A stretch of DNA of 64,000 nucleotides. Source: Nothopassalora personata (lineage: Eukaryota > Ascomycota > Dothideomycetes > Mycosphaerellales > Mycosphaerellaceae). A program made the position numbers and the translations under genes. The notes beneath the pieces are model-generated. The model was not told where the DNA came from and ran no database searches. It worked only from the letters and a program-made list of their open reading frames with translations. Within the stretch, counting starts at the first letter, position 1. Every line of letters starts with the position of its first letter. Below, in pieces: positions 33,275 to 44,739 of the stretch. The stretch spans positions 2,418,001 through 2,482,000 of the forward strand of contig CM066295.1 of NCBI GenBank assembly GCA_033816765.1, read 5' to 3'.

Positions 33275-33350
33275 CCTTACCTATAGACGAGGGGGGAGAC
33301 ATTAAGGTTATAACTAGTCTCGGGACGAGACTAGGTCGGAAGGGGGATAG

Positions 33351-33769
33351 TATTACGGTCTAAGCGCGATAGGCCTAAGGCTCCCCCGTACTAGTACGTA
33401 ACGACATTAGGATCCGTGTCTCGTAATATAGATCCCCTATATAGAGGATCTATCGCTCTCTCGATAGACACTATAGACCCTTTTAGATCTATAGGATCTA
33501 TAGATAGACACTATAGATCTAGATAATATATTCCTTTATATTTAGGAACGCTAAAAACCCTTATAGTTTAGATACGTTTAACTTACTATTTAATATTACT
33601 ATTTAGAATATACTATAACCTAACCTCTACCTTACTACTACTTAGTCTCTACGAGACAAGATAGCTACTACTTTATTACTCTCCCTTAACTTCCTATCGG
33701 CCCGAGAATAAACCCGATTACGCTTATCTTCTTAACTTATAATATTGTTAAGTTATACTAAACCTAATA
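33351..33769 (+). repeat. E 3' LTR (419 bp)
   Basis: This starts TATTACGG (from TGTTACGG) and ends CCTAATA (from CCTAACA). Its second half matches the LTRs of D, D2 and H; its first half is distinct, with GATCTAT/ATAGAT repeats at 33420-33530. Confidence 0.8.
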
Positions 33770-34119
33770 ACTAAGTACGCGTAGCGTAGTAGACGTTAGA
33801 CTTGCTTCCTACGCTATAAAGTAAGCTATCTTTCTAGAAGAAATCCCTATTAAGAGAGGACGAGCCTATAGTAAGGCTCGTAACCGCTACCTACAAAAAG
33901 ATATAGGATAAGGCGACGATAATAGTAGTAGGAGCCTACGAGCCGTAGGGGACCTAATCGCTACTAGTAAGAGGATATACTATAATAATATAAGGCGGCC
34001 TAGGTAAACTACTTATACTACTAATAAAAATTATATAGGGGAGAGACGATAGGTACGTCGTATACTTATCGTAGGCGCCTAGCGAAGGGGACGCTAAGGA
34101 CTAGTATATAAAAGACGGA

Positions 34120-35940
34120 TTAGTCTATTTTAGAAACGCAATTATAGTACCCGAAGATTATATAGTAAGAGTATAGCTACTCTATATATATTACGATAAC
34201 CTACTAGTAGGGTACTTTAGTAAGGTAAAGACTAAAGAGCTACTACGACGTTATTACTAGTAGGAATTACTTAGTAAGGATATAAGGGAGTATATTAGAA
34301 ACTATAGAGCATATTAGACCTCGAAGGCGAGGCGCTATTAACCCTACGGTAAGCTATAGCTACTACCTAGGCTAGACGGTCTATAGTAAGAAATTACTAT
34401 AGATTTTATTACGGACCTACCGCTAAGTAAGCAAGGAGAATGCGTTTATAATGCGATCCTAGTAATCGTTAACCGTGTTATGTCTCGTTCTAGGGCTAGT
34501 CTTAAAGGGAGAGATAAGTTAAGTCACGTAGCGGTATTCTTTAGAGAGGCTAAAGTAAGCTAAGCGAAGATGAATGATTAAAGTAAGAGTAAGAGTTATA
34601 TTCCAATTAGTAAGATAGTAACATAAGTTGAACGCATTAGAACCATAAGGGTTTCTAGCGTTCCTAAATATAAAGAAGATTCGTAGATCTCGGTAATTAG
34701 TCTAATTAGTCTAAGCATAAGCAGTCTAATTAGTCTAAGCATAATTAGTCTAATCGCTCCAAGTCTAAGCGCTTAGGTAGGATAAGTCACGTGTTCGTCT
34801 TATTATCATGATTCTAGGGTCCCTAGGAATCATTTCGTAATAAACCGCTACTCTAAAATAAACTTATATATTCCTACGACTAAGATATATATAGCCGCGG
34901 AGGTTACGAGGATCTTACGAGACGAAGTCGTACGGTATTATAGTGTCCTAGCGGGTATAGTAAGTAATCGCGGGTTAGTATTTACGAGCAAGTTCTAGAG
35001 TAACTTCTACTTCGAGGCGTAGGTAAAGCGTAAGCTATCTATAGCTTTTTACCCTTAGACTAACGGCTAGACTAAGAGGGTAAACTAAACCTTAGAATAG
35101 TACCTTCGTTATTACTATAGCGAGAACTAGATAGAGTAGGCTAAATAGCTAGCTATTACTAAATTCGTATATAATAATAGCGTCTACCCTACGCTACGTA
35201 TAAGCCTATTCGAGATAGCGTATAGTTAGAGACCTAAGATTACCCTAATACCTATAGGATCTTAAGGCAAGATCCGGGAAGGGGAGATACTAGTAGCGGT
35301 AGACTTAGTTAACTATATATAAGAAATACGCGCTACGCTTATAAAGTACTAGGAAACTATAGTCGCCGACTAGGCTTACTACTATAATAAGACTTATAAG
35401 GCTAAGAGCTATCGCGTAGGCGATATAATATAGTCTTATTATCTATAAAGAACCTAAGGTTAGTATTACCGAAGAAGAAGATAGGTCCGAAGTTTATTAG
35501 ACTGTACTATATTATTAACGCTATCGGTTCGTAGGCGTACCGCCTAGTACTACTAGCCGACTTAAGAATTTATAATATATTCTATATATCCCTCCTCGAG
35601 CCGTATACGGGTAGCGAGAAGGGTAGAGGTACTATACCCCTCGCTAATAAGGACGGGGAATATAAAGTAGAGGTAGTACTAGGAAAGCGTAAGTATAAGG
35701 GTAAGGTATAGTACCTAGTATAATAGAAGGGCTAGCTAGAGGAATATAATAGCTAGGAGCTAGTATAAGAACTTGCGAATACTACGCGTATAGTAGCCGA
35801 ATATAAGGCGTTAGCAAAGACGGTATAAGCCGGCGGAAGGATCCGCGAAGGCTACGCGTATAGTAGTTAAATATAAGGTATCTACGAAGGCTATATAAGG
35901 CGCTAAAGTAAGGGTATAGATTATATATTTAGGCGTTAAC
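34120..35940 (+). pseudogene. Element I integrase and chromodomain remnant
   Basis: Before the solo LTR the frame shows the integrase zinc-binding region (KTKELLRRYYY, then Y.....YQTSKARR with Cys lost) and ITIDFITDLPLSKQG at about 34390. After the LTR it continues through FYP-stop-TNG-stop-TKRVN (catalytic Glu region changed) and NNSVYPTLRISLFEIAY near 35190. The chromodomain, YST-stop-stop-KG-stop-LEEYNS-stop-ELV, lies near 35710-35780. All stops fit RIP of Gln/Trp. Confidence 0.75.
34476..34842 (+). repeat. Solo LTR (367 bp) inside element I, 5-bp target duplication
   Basis: This starts TGTTATGTCTCG and ends CGTAATA (from CGTAACA). AACCG flanks both sides (34471-34475 and 34843-34847). 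Its middle shares GTTGAACGCATTAGAACCAT and the following TATAAAGAAGATTC block with the D LTR, so it is D-related. It keeps some TG/CA. Confidence 0.88.
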
Positions 35941-36230
35941 CCTTCGGTAGCCGGATATAAGGACCTTACCCTTTAGACATAACCTCCTCTTTTTACTAAT
36001 AATACGGGGGGAGGCCTATCCGATAGTATCTATATTAATAGTAGCCTCTACCCCCGATAGTAATATTAGCTATAACCTATAGATAAGATACTAACTCTTA
36101 GTATACTCTATCTAATTAAAAGGCTCGCTTACTTAGTTAAGTAAATACCCCCGATAGTAATAATATTAGAGAGGGGGGTAAGGAGAGAGAAGAGTAGAGA
36201 GAAGATTATTTATTTAAAATAAACTTTTAT

Positions 36231-37092
36231 AGGCGCGCTACGGCGCTACGTAGATACGAGATAGGCGCGTAGTAGGCGGCTAATATACGTAGAGCGCGCG
36301 ATTACTCGTTATTATCGTCCTTATTTTCCTCCTTATTATACTCGCTCCGTAGGGCTAGTAGTAAGAAGGCCCTATCGGCCGCGGTAGTATCAATATTTCT
36401 AGCCTATAGGAACTATAACTACGGTTAGTATAGGACACGTATACGATATATATAGTACTTATAGTACGGCCGAGCTCGAAGAGCTTATTAAGGGCCCTAT
36501 TCTACTCTTACTATAGTACTACGGACGTAGTAGCGGCGGCGGAGGAGGGGGTAGTAGTAGCGGAGGCGCCGGCAAACTATACGCGGGTATCGCCTAGGCG
36601 CTTATTCTTATAGGCGCTAAACTGCCTCTTAGTCTAGGAGGAGGTTAGCTAATTTATATAGGGAGCGATAGTACGCCGTACGCGGCGAGCGTAGGAAGCG
36701 CTAGTAAGGCGTAGTACTTACCACTAAGATCTACTCGCCTAGCTAGGTATAGACCTCGTACTACTAGTCTAGGGTATCCTACTCCTACTTAGTAATAGGG
36801 TTACTAAGCCCCTAGATAAGCTTATTACGCTAGGCGCGGGCGGTACGTAGGCGAGCTACTATCTATACGATAGCGACGCTAGTATTACTAATATATAGGT
36901 ACCTATTATCCCTATAGCGCCTATGCTTCTTAAGTAACTCGCCGGTAGTAATACTATTATACGTATCCTACTCGTCTACTACGCTATTAGTAAGCGTATC
37001 GTAAGCGAAGAGCGTAGCGAATACTTACTAGTTACGAAGTATAGGAGATACTATATATATATCTTAATATCTATACCTAGACGCTTAGCTAG
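36231..37092 (-). other. Unassigned RIPped sequence, possible minus-strand frame
   Basis: No known domain. On the minus strand, about 36720-36300 reads with only TAG/TAA stops and contains a Thr/Ser/Ala-rich stretch followed by an acidic, Glu/Lys/Asp-rich end. Its position just downstream of an integrase/chromodomain and its opposite orientation resemble the accessory ORF of D-family elements, but no cysteine cluster was found. Confidence 0.3.
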
Positions 37093-37462
37093 TAATGTCT
37101 ACTAACTACCCTATGTAGGCCTGTCCGAGTTATAGTAGTATAGAGCGGCGCTTATATAAGTAGGAGTATTTACCGGTCCCGGGACCGTAAAATTAGGTTA
37201 CGTAACGAGTAGCGTAGTAGCTAGATAAATAAGAGGATTAGCGGACTTAAACCCCTATGCCCTCTACTCGAGAGGTATAAATTAAATTGTTTTCTTAATG
37301 CTACGCTTATAATGCTTAACTACGTAGTATATATCTCTATAGCTATACTAGGTCCTACTAGCTTACCTAAATGTCTAATTAAACTAAAATAAAATTAAGG
37401 TAAGTTAGACCTAAGGGACCCCCTCTAAACCTAAGGTTAACACAACCTATTAGTCGTTAATA
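37093..37462 (-). repeat. G2 3' LTR
   Basis: This 370-bp LTR, read in reverse complement, is preceded in element sense by the polypurine tract complement TCCTCCCCT (37466-37474). It contains the GGTCCCGGGACC palindrome near 37180. Confidence 0.85.
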
Positions 37463-37997
37463 TATCCTCCCCTATTACGAACCTGTCCTTAGGTTCTAAA
37501 GTAGTAAGCCCGGGCACCTATTATTTAGCTTAACATATAAGATGTTAGGTAATCCTAGGGCCTACTAGTAATAGTTATAAAGATCGAAAGGATTCTTCTA
37601 ATAGAGACTGTAATAGTAACGTTGATAACCGCGACTCGCGCCCGTCGTACTACGTTAACGTATGCTACGAAACTAGCGAGGGAATAGGTAGCTATGTTAG
37701 CATTAATCGAATAGGCTAGATAGTCGAATAATACGAACGCCATTTATAAAATAAGTAAGTGTTAGTACTAGTAACCTAATAAATCTAAAGACGAGTCTGT
37801 CGCGTAGCTAGAAAGTTAGTTAAGGGAAGATAAATAACTATAAGAAACAAGTAAGATCTAAGGACTAGAAGCACCCGTACCCGAAGCATTAGCTAGGACT
37901 AGAACTCGAATTAGAACTAGAAACCAGTACCTATAGGCTATTGCTATAGCCGGAAAATTAACTAGAAACTAGGAGCCTATAAACCCGCACTAACTAC

Positions 37998-40900
37998 TTA
38001 GTTCCACTTATTCTTATGTAACTCCTTTATCTCGACCTACTCGTTATCGTAGCTAATACTAGTCTTATTAGACGCGTCCCTAAGCGGCTAGTTAGTAAAG
38101 TTCCTATAGTAGTTACGGAAGAAGCTCTTATCGCGCCCTTCGCTTATAAAGCACATCTACTCGAGAGTAGTAACTAAGCTAAGCTACTTATCTATTAATT
38201 TTATAGCTCGGACGCGCTACTTATACATCTTCTTATAGAAGAGCTCCGAGTCTAGGCGGACCGTAGTATTAAGCTACTTTCTAGTATTAAGGATAACGTT
38301 ATTATGGTTCTAAGACTTTAAACCCGCTAGGGTATCGGATAGAGGGCTAATGCTACTAAGGTATACGGCCGTAGGGAAAGGATAGCCGGATACTAGGCGT
38401 CGATACTTAAACCCGGTAGCGCTCTTACTTAGCGTCTTAAAGTTACGATAGAGGTCTATTACCTAGTGCATACTCTAGCTTCTCTAGAGTTTAAGATAGT
38501 TATCGTCGCGGATCTCGATAAAGTAAGGGTTAATCTAACGTAGCGTCTTCTTATATACGGCCTACCTTATTAGAACGCCTATAGTAGTTACCCGCATTTG
38601 CCTAGCGCTTAGATCCTCTCTAAACTAGTTAATGCGGTTTTTACTTAGGTAATTCTAAACCCTAACCGAGAAGAAGCGCTTAAATCGGCCGTCTTCTATA
38701 TAGTCGTTATTCCAGCACTACTAGATAAACTCTATAGAATTCTCTTACTTATAAAAACCGTGTAAAAACTCCGGCCCACTAGTGCCCTCTAAGTTAAGAG
38801 AGTATAGTATATTAAGCCGGTTACTAGTCTAGTAGTTTTCAATTTCGAGGTTTAAGTGGACCCTAGTATACTATACTATAGCGTTCGCGTTACCCCCCTA
38901 ATAAGCCCTATTAAAGCTAAAAATCGTAGGCCTAGGGAAGGAGATAAACCGAGTATAGTATTAAGGGTACAGCGCTACTTATAAGAGCTATAGCCCGGGG
39001 TCTTATCGCATAATCTATTAGCTTAGAGAATACTATATGTTCTAGTAGACGCCGCCGTTACTAACCTTTTTCAATTCTCGTAGGTGCTATCGATACACGT
39101 CAAATTCTCGACTTATTATTTCTCTAACCGTTTTAACCCGCGGCGCTAGGTTAGCGTTATTATACTAGTATAGTATGTTACTATTCATGTAGGTACCGGT
39201 ACTATTAAGATCGGCTTAGTTAGCTTTATTAATGCCGAATTTGTCGAGGATCTAGTTATAGTTAGTATACGTAACGATACTACTCGTAGTGCCGATTTTG
39301 CCTCGAACGCGGAGGTAGCTAAGCGGGTTAATAGTCTTCTAACTACGCTTATTAGGGCGAAACTACGACCCATTTTTTACCTTAATAGCTAAAAAACTCT
39401 TACCTTTAAAGAGCTAGTCTTAGACCTTAAGCGTACGCTTACATAGGGTATTAGCGGTAATACCGGGATTCGTAACGAAGTAGAGGGCCTTATAGTAGAA
39501 ATCTCGAATATGCTAATCGCACATTATAGCGCTAACCTTACTATCCCTCTTAAGAACCTACGAGACAGTATGTTCGAGCATCTTAAGGCCCGCTATCCGG
39601 TGCTTACTTAGATAGCTAGTTAATGCTATCTACGTTAATCGAGTTTCTAAACTTAACGCTATAGTACCGCTTATTATAGGTGCAGTTAGCGCGCTTAATC
39701 CGGAGGGCCTCGTCTTCTTATAGGATCTAATCCTTAAAGATTAATACATCCCTAATTATAGCCGAAGGTAACATAGTAAGTATCGGATTACTATTCTTAG
39801 TTAGGGCCGGAGTAGATCGTAGAGTACTAACCGGTGTACCTAGCGGACTGCCCTTACGTATAGGTACGCCGTCTAGCGTTCGGTTAGGCGAGGATCGAGT
39901 AGGCGTAGTTATACCCTTACCTATACTCTCGCCTATACGGAGCTACTTAAGTCGACTCGACTTACGACCGCCTCTCGATAGGACTATAGGCTAAGTAGAG
40001 GCTAGTAGTAGAGTTAGCGTAGTACTCTTTACACGTCCTTTACCTTTACCGCCTAGTAGTAGCTAAGGCTATTACTAGCTAGATAGTCTAGGTTAATCTA
40101 TACTATCCTCTAGGGACGCGGACTTCTTAGTAATAGTACCTTCTATAAAGTATAGAAGGCTATCCTTATAGACGGCTAGGCGGTGTCTTCTAATAATCTC
40201 CCTACTCTTAGCCGACTACGGATTAATACTACGTGCTTTAGCCTCCCTATCGTACTGGGTAAGATTACTAGGTTCTAGAATTCGCTTACGATCTATACCC
40301 TTACGGCCGATCCTTATACGCTAGATTAATGCCCTCTAAATTCTACTCACTGCCCTACTATAGTCTAGGTACTTATTAATAAAGGCCGTAAACTAGCGGC
40401 GCCCGCTATTAGTACTATAAAGCTCGGAGATAATGCGTCGATTAAGGATCTTATTGTCTATCTACTATAGCTAGTAGCGGGTAAGCGTAGCTCGAAGAGT
40501 CTTCTTACGATTACGAATCTCTAAACCGGTCTTACGAATCTTACCGACGATAGGAAACAAGACATCGAGCTTCTTATTACTAAGGAATTTATCCTAGTAG
40601 CTCTTACCTATGCCGCTCTTAACTTCCTCGAAAAATAGGTTAACCTAGACGGAGTAGTCTTCGAATACCTTCTCGAAGCCCTTATAGAAGTCCTTTAATA
40701 CCTCTACCCGCTTCTAAGGACTAAGCTCCCGGAACATAACATTAGCGGCGGACTTCGGCGTGTTCGTGTTAGTAAGGACATGCTTAACGTTATCCGGTAG
40801 ACGAAGGGACTCGAACAAGGTCTAAGGTAGGCGGGTAAGCCTAGTAATAGTACTAGTAAGCGCTATACTCGAACTAGCCGGGCGTAACAAAGGACTAGCT

Positions 40901-41000
40901 AAAGCTATCATAACTAGGATTCGCTAGTAGTAAGATCGTAAGAGTTAGCTATCTCGTAGTACTACTCTAGAGTGTTAGTAAGCTTTAAAAGCTTAATCTC
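37998..41000 (-). pseudogene. Accessory ORF of G2, unknown function
   Basis: This is the inverted counterpart of 27125-30140, with the same frame, same order of blocks and same stop position. Here the homopolymer near 39393-39398 has six T on the coding strand, so the frame runs through without the shift seen in G1, which supports a single long original ORF. Stops are of RIP type. The remaining open segments are short (for example 39185-39373). Confidence 0.6.
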
Positions 41001-41371
41001 GGGGTATGGGGCTTTAAAGAAGGTTAAGGTCGTAAAGAGAGAGGCTAAAGAACCGTCTAATGTGTATAGTAGTAGTAGATAGATGTATTAGTAGTTCTAG
41101 TAATAGTGTTAGTTATCGGTAAGGGTGTACTAGTGTTTAAAGAAAAAGAGAGGAAGTAGTAGGTAGAGAGCTACGCTTAAGTATGCCTCTTAGCGTATGT
41201 CTCTATAACCGTTATATGGTAGTAGTACCGAGACCGGTCTTATAAGTAGTAAGAGTAGTGCTATTAAGGTTACACTAAAGGTCCGATAACCCTATATGTA
41301 ACCGAAAACCAGTACTAGTAACTACCTAGGTAAGTATTTAATAGAGACATGCTACACTATTACGTAATCCG

Positions 41372-41397
41372 ATTTACCGGTCCCGGGACCGGTAAAT
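41372..41397. repeat. 26-bp palindrome of G2 between accessory ORF and pol
   Basis: Identical to the G1 palindrome at 26788-26813: ATTTACCGGTCCC followed by its exact reverse complement. Confidence 0.85.
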
Positions 41398-41539
41398 GTA
41401 ACTCTACTAACTAATGTCTAACTAAGGTAAGAACACCCTATAAAGTGAAGTCTAGATAACTAAATTAGCTTAATAAACTAAAGAGTATACGTAACATATA
41501 CCTAAGGGAAGTAAACTCCGTACGCTATTACTAACTAAT

Positions 41540-41778
41540 TAGTTCTTAGCCTCGATCCTACTAAACTGTGAAATTTTGGCTGTAGAAAGGTTATAAGGCC
41601 TAACCTATAGCTTCTTAGATTCCGGTTTAGGATCCGATCCCCTTTCGTTAACTCCTATAGGTAGTACCTCTTCGTCGGCAATAGGCTCGATCTCGTTCGA
41701 ATTACTACTATCTTTGCTATTAGCGACGCTATTAGCGACTTCTCCCTCCCCTATTACGAGATCGATCCTATTATCTAA
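41540..41778 (-). pseudogene. G2 pol 3' end fragment
   Basis: This matches the reverse complement of G1 26406-26640, the C-terminal tail after integrase. It breaks at 41778, where the LTR of the next element begins. Confidence 0.75.
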
Positions 41779-42804
41779 TGTAAGGGGCGGGCCCCTATTT
41801 CTTAGTATAGGCTACGCCTATGCGTTCGGATTGCTTTCCGACACCTTTTCTTCGGACAGTATGTAACTTCCCCTTTCTTCTATATCGAACTTATTATAAA
41901 CTTTATAGAACTTTAGTATATACGTCGTTTACCCGTAATATTAAGTTCGATCCATTCGAATTAGCTAGGCACCTACTATTAAAGAGACGGGATACGTAAT
42001 AACGTCGCCGGGTAGCGAGAACCCCGGGACTAGTGCCCCGAATAAAAACTTCTAACTTATACTTTAGTAACTGTACTAGCGATAGGAAGAGATGTAAGCC
42101 GAGTTAATTATAACGCGCGCCGCTTTAAAAGAATCGGAAGACGCTCGACGTTAGTTAACACCTATAGTCTCGCTACTAGTTTATAATGAGACGACTACTA
42201 GTGACCTAATAAGACAGCTACTATAGACGCTAAACGCCGCCGCGCCCTCGCCGCGTACCGGAGAAGAACCGTCGGGTCCTAGAGGTTAGAACCCCCCTTC
42301 CTAGGACGGTAAGGTAGAGACATTCCGCGATTACTTCTTAAGGTTAAAGAGCTCTTTTAGGGTGCGATCCGCCCTAAAACCGACGCTCTCTAAGGAGTAT
42401 TACTAGGATACGATTAACGACACCTTACTAGCAAGAGAACGTACTAGGATACGGTACTTCTAGGATAAGGGAGACGGCGAACTTAGGAAGGATCCCGTTA
42501 CTTTCTTTACGTAACTCGAGAAAGTCTTCGGTGATAGTAACGAGCGCGCTAAGGCCCTAGAGTAGCTTACTAAGATTAAACATGCGAACGGTTAACCTTA
42601 GTACGATCACTAGATAAAATTTAACAGACTCCTACTAAGCGCCGGCGGAGAGAACTAGAGCGACGACGCGAAGATTAGTTACTTACGTAACACCTTCTCG
42701 AACCCCGTTCGGATGTACACGGCGGCTATGCCGAAAAAGGAGGACTACTACGAGTTTACGGGGGAGGTCGAACGGATTATAACTAACCTCGAGGACACGG
42801 ACCA
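41779..42804 (+). mobile_element. 5' end of a gypsy element (F): 162-bp LTR plus gag
   Basis: The LTR (41779-41940) begins TGTAAGGGGCGGGCCCC and ends CCGTAATA, matching 1118-1279. From about 42310 to 42804 a plus-strand Gag frame reads with few interruptions. It includes a capsid-type segment, FFTQLEKVFGDSNERAKALE, near 42500, then ISYLRNTFSNPVRMYTAAMP near 42670. RIP is milder than in neighbours. The frame ends abruptly at TTTATTGATTGATTGA (about 42805), where the sequence changes character. No downstream pol of this family is present. Confidence 0.65.
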
Positions 42805-43590
42805 GTTTATTGATTGATTGATTATTCCATTAACGTGCTATTTGAGTCAAAGACTATGCAACACGGGTCTCGAGAACGAGACCAAAATTTGAGAGAAGGA
42901 GAAAAGCCCCGTCGTACCCCGGACGTAAAAACTCCTTAAAAGATGCGAGCAACGCTCGCTATTCGAACCGTAAATCGAATATATTGCGGCGTAGTACGCG
43001 CGTACCCGGTAGTCGTGTCTTGTCGAGAATTGCGGTTTGTCGCCTTGCCCCGGGCGAGACAAGTTTTGCGCCCGTGTCTCGTTCTTGTTTTAAAAAGCCA
43101 AGCCGGCCGTACCCGTACGCACCGAGCAAAATCCCAAGAAACACCCGTTGCCTCTGTTTCAATCCAGTCGCGTTCTCCGGTCTCGAGTGTAGCTCCTCGG
43201 TCGCAGTGGCCTCGCTGTCGTCCCCCCCTCGGCCTCTCTTGGTTCCAGCCGTGCAGTATACGTGGTTTGCGCCCCTAAACGCCTCTCTTGGTTCCAGCCG
43301 GCAGTTTACGTGGTTTGCCGGGACGACAGGTAGACAGCGCCTTCGTTGTTCGAGCGACGTGTACGCTATGTACGTCGCTTTCCCTTCTCGCAGTTCCGGA
43401 GTTCTTGTTTGTAGATTTTGAGCGTATCTCGTTCGTTCGGTTCGTCCGACCTGTCTTTTCTTGTTTCGAGTCGAGTAGGCTTGTATTTTTCGAGAGAGAG
43501 AGTCTTAGTTTCTCTTCGTCGTAACGAAGATACTTACGTCGTCCGCCGCGTGAAGGCGCTCTCTATAGGACGACTACGTGATTACGGAGG
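42805..43590. other. Low-RIP island of unknown origin
   Basis: TG/CA-rich, GC-normal DNA between two RIPped retroelement pieces. The left edge is a TTGA-type simple repeat (TGATTGATTGATTATTCC), which on the minus strand would look like a CAAT-repeat tail as found at LINE 3' ends. Several overlapping frames of 60-145 codons exist on both strands, but none shows a recognisable motif. A 49-bp-period tandem duplication lies at 43232-43328. It may be a truncated LINE or captured genomic DNA. Confidence 0.35.
43232..43328. repeat. Tandem duplication, 49-bp period
   Basis: GCCTCTCTTGGTTCCAGCCG at 43232 recurs at 43281. Both copies continue into a GCAGT.TACGTGGTTTGC segment. Small differences separate the two. 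Confidence 0.75.
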
Positions 43591-44546
43591 TGCTTCCGGG
43601 CAACACTTATAAAGTAGAGCTCCTACCTACTATAAATATCGATAACTACTTCTACGCACACCTTCTAGCGCTAGTATACCTACTAGTTCTAGGACAAGTA
43701 TAACCCGCACTACCGCCGATCCGTATTGTCGACGACGAGTAGTACGTACCCGACGCGACACTAGCCGAGCCCGACTAGTAGGAAGTTAAGTAAATCCTCG
43801 ACTATAAGAAGAGGTGGCCGCGTAGTAGAACACTAGCCGGAGGCAAGTAACCGTATTAGGAATATTTAGTAAAGTATATTTGATATAATCGGCTATCCTA
43901 TAAAGCTACGGATTAGGTTATCGAGACTGCCGCCGCCTCTATAGCCGACTTTCACTACAATTACCTACAAGCGACTAAACTACCGGGTTTTTAACTACCT
44001 ATAGACTAGGTCGTAAATAAGAATGCTATAGGCATGCGTATAGCGCGCATAGATCCTAATGTAGTAGCGATAGCTCTAATACCGGCGGGACTAGGCCTCT
44101 AGGCTTATAAGAAAGAGAGCGATACGCGTCGCGATAACGATCCTTCTCGACGAGTAGACCGAGTCTCTAAAGCAGTAGAGTACTAGCGTAACGCGAGTTA
44201 CAATAGACGTAAGACTACTAAAGATTATTAGAACATAGAGTATAGCCGCCTAGATAGCGCGAGTTACTACGGCATAGGGTACCTATGCGACGAGCTTAGT
44301 ACATACACTAAGAAGGACACCGTCCGGACAGTAACTAAGGTTACTACGCCGTGTTACCGTAGAGGCTCGCCTACGTTACGTAGTACTATAGATAGTTACG
44401 AGGTAGACGAAGTAATAAGTAACGACGAGACAAATAACATAGACGTAATAGATAACGACCTAATAGATAATAAGACATTTACGATAGCAATAATGGATGT
44501 GAGAGGAAAGAGTACTCCGGAGCGCACTCTAAAAGGGGGGGGGTAG
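43591..44546 (+). pseudogene. 3' end of a chromovirus pol (element J), RIPped
   Basis: One plus-strand frame runs about 300 codons with only TAG-type interruptions. It contains VEVLLPTIN-like text after the integrase and a chromodomain-like block, ILDYKKRWPRSRTLAGGK, then EYLVKYI-stop-YNRLSYKATD (about 43795-43915). It ends in an acidic Asp/Asn-rich tail. A G-rich polypurine tract (AAAAGGGGGGGGGTAG) at 44531-44546 abuts the LTR. The upstream pol is missing. Confidence 0.6.
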
Positions 44547-44739
44547 TGTTACCGTACCGGCGCCTATTATTCACTTAGACCCGCGCGTACGTACGTGGAC
44601 CCCGCGCGCGCCGCTGACGAAGCCGGCCCGAGGGCTTGGCGCTTGTATAACTACCTCGCGCCCTCCGCGCCTCTCTTAGATAGACTGTCTATTCGACTTG
44701 TACCTTATCCGACCACGTGCTTATACCTACTTATAATAC
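44547..44739 (+). repeat. 3' LTR of element J (about 193 bp)
   Basis: This begins TGTTACCGTACCGG directly after a polypurine tract. Its end is set by where G2 sequence resumes (ACTATAACACCTTTAAAC at about 44740), so the last few bases are uncertain. It is unrelated to the TGTAAGG LTR of F, so F and J are different elements joined together. Confidence 0.6.

Larger units (their letters stand above)
31066..33769 (+). mobile_element. Truncated RIPped D-family chromovirus fragment (E)
   Basis: This begins inside RNase H, cut by the G1 3' LTR. It then continues through integrase, chromodomain, opposite-strand accessory ORF, polypurine tract (GGAAGGGGGATAG ending at 33350) and 3' LTR (33351-33769). 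Its 5' half is missing. Confidence 0.85.
33770..36230 (+). mobile_element. RIPped chromovirus pol fragment (I)
   Basis: A different Ty3/Gypsy element from D. Its 5' half is missing and no LTR was found at either end. A solo LTR interrupts it at 34476-34842. A purine-rich run (GAGAGGGGGGTAAGGAGAGAG, split as GAGAGGGGGG and TAAGGAGAGAG) at about 36171-36200 may be its polypurine tract. Confidence 0.65.

Noticed and set aside
11854..41778. Pervasive TAG codons in otherwise open frames could suggest stop-codon reassignment.
   Set aside because: TAG appears in place of both Gln and Trp only in repeats depleted of CA/TG. ULA1 and the transhydrogenase use TAG as a true stop, and intact D and pogo genes have none internally. 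RIP explains it.
42943..43421. Overlapping 111- and 145-codon plus-strand frames in the low-RIP island.
   Set aside because: Mutually overlapping, Arg/Ser/Pro-rich, no motif, and partly built from a tandem duplication. Likely chance frames.
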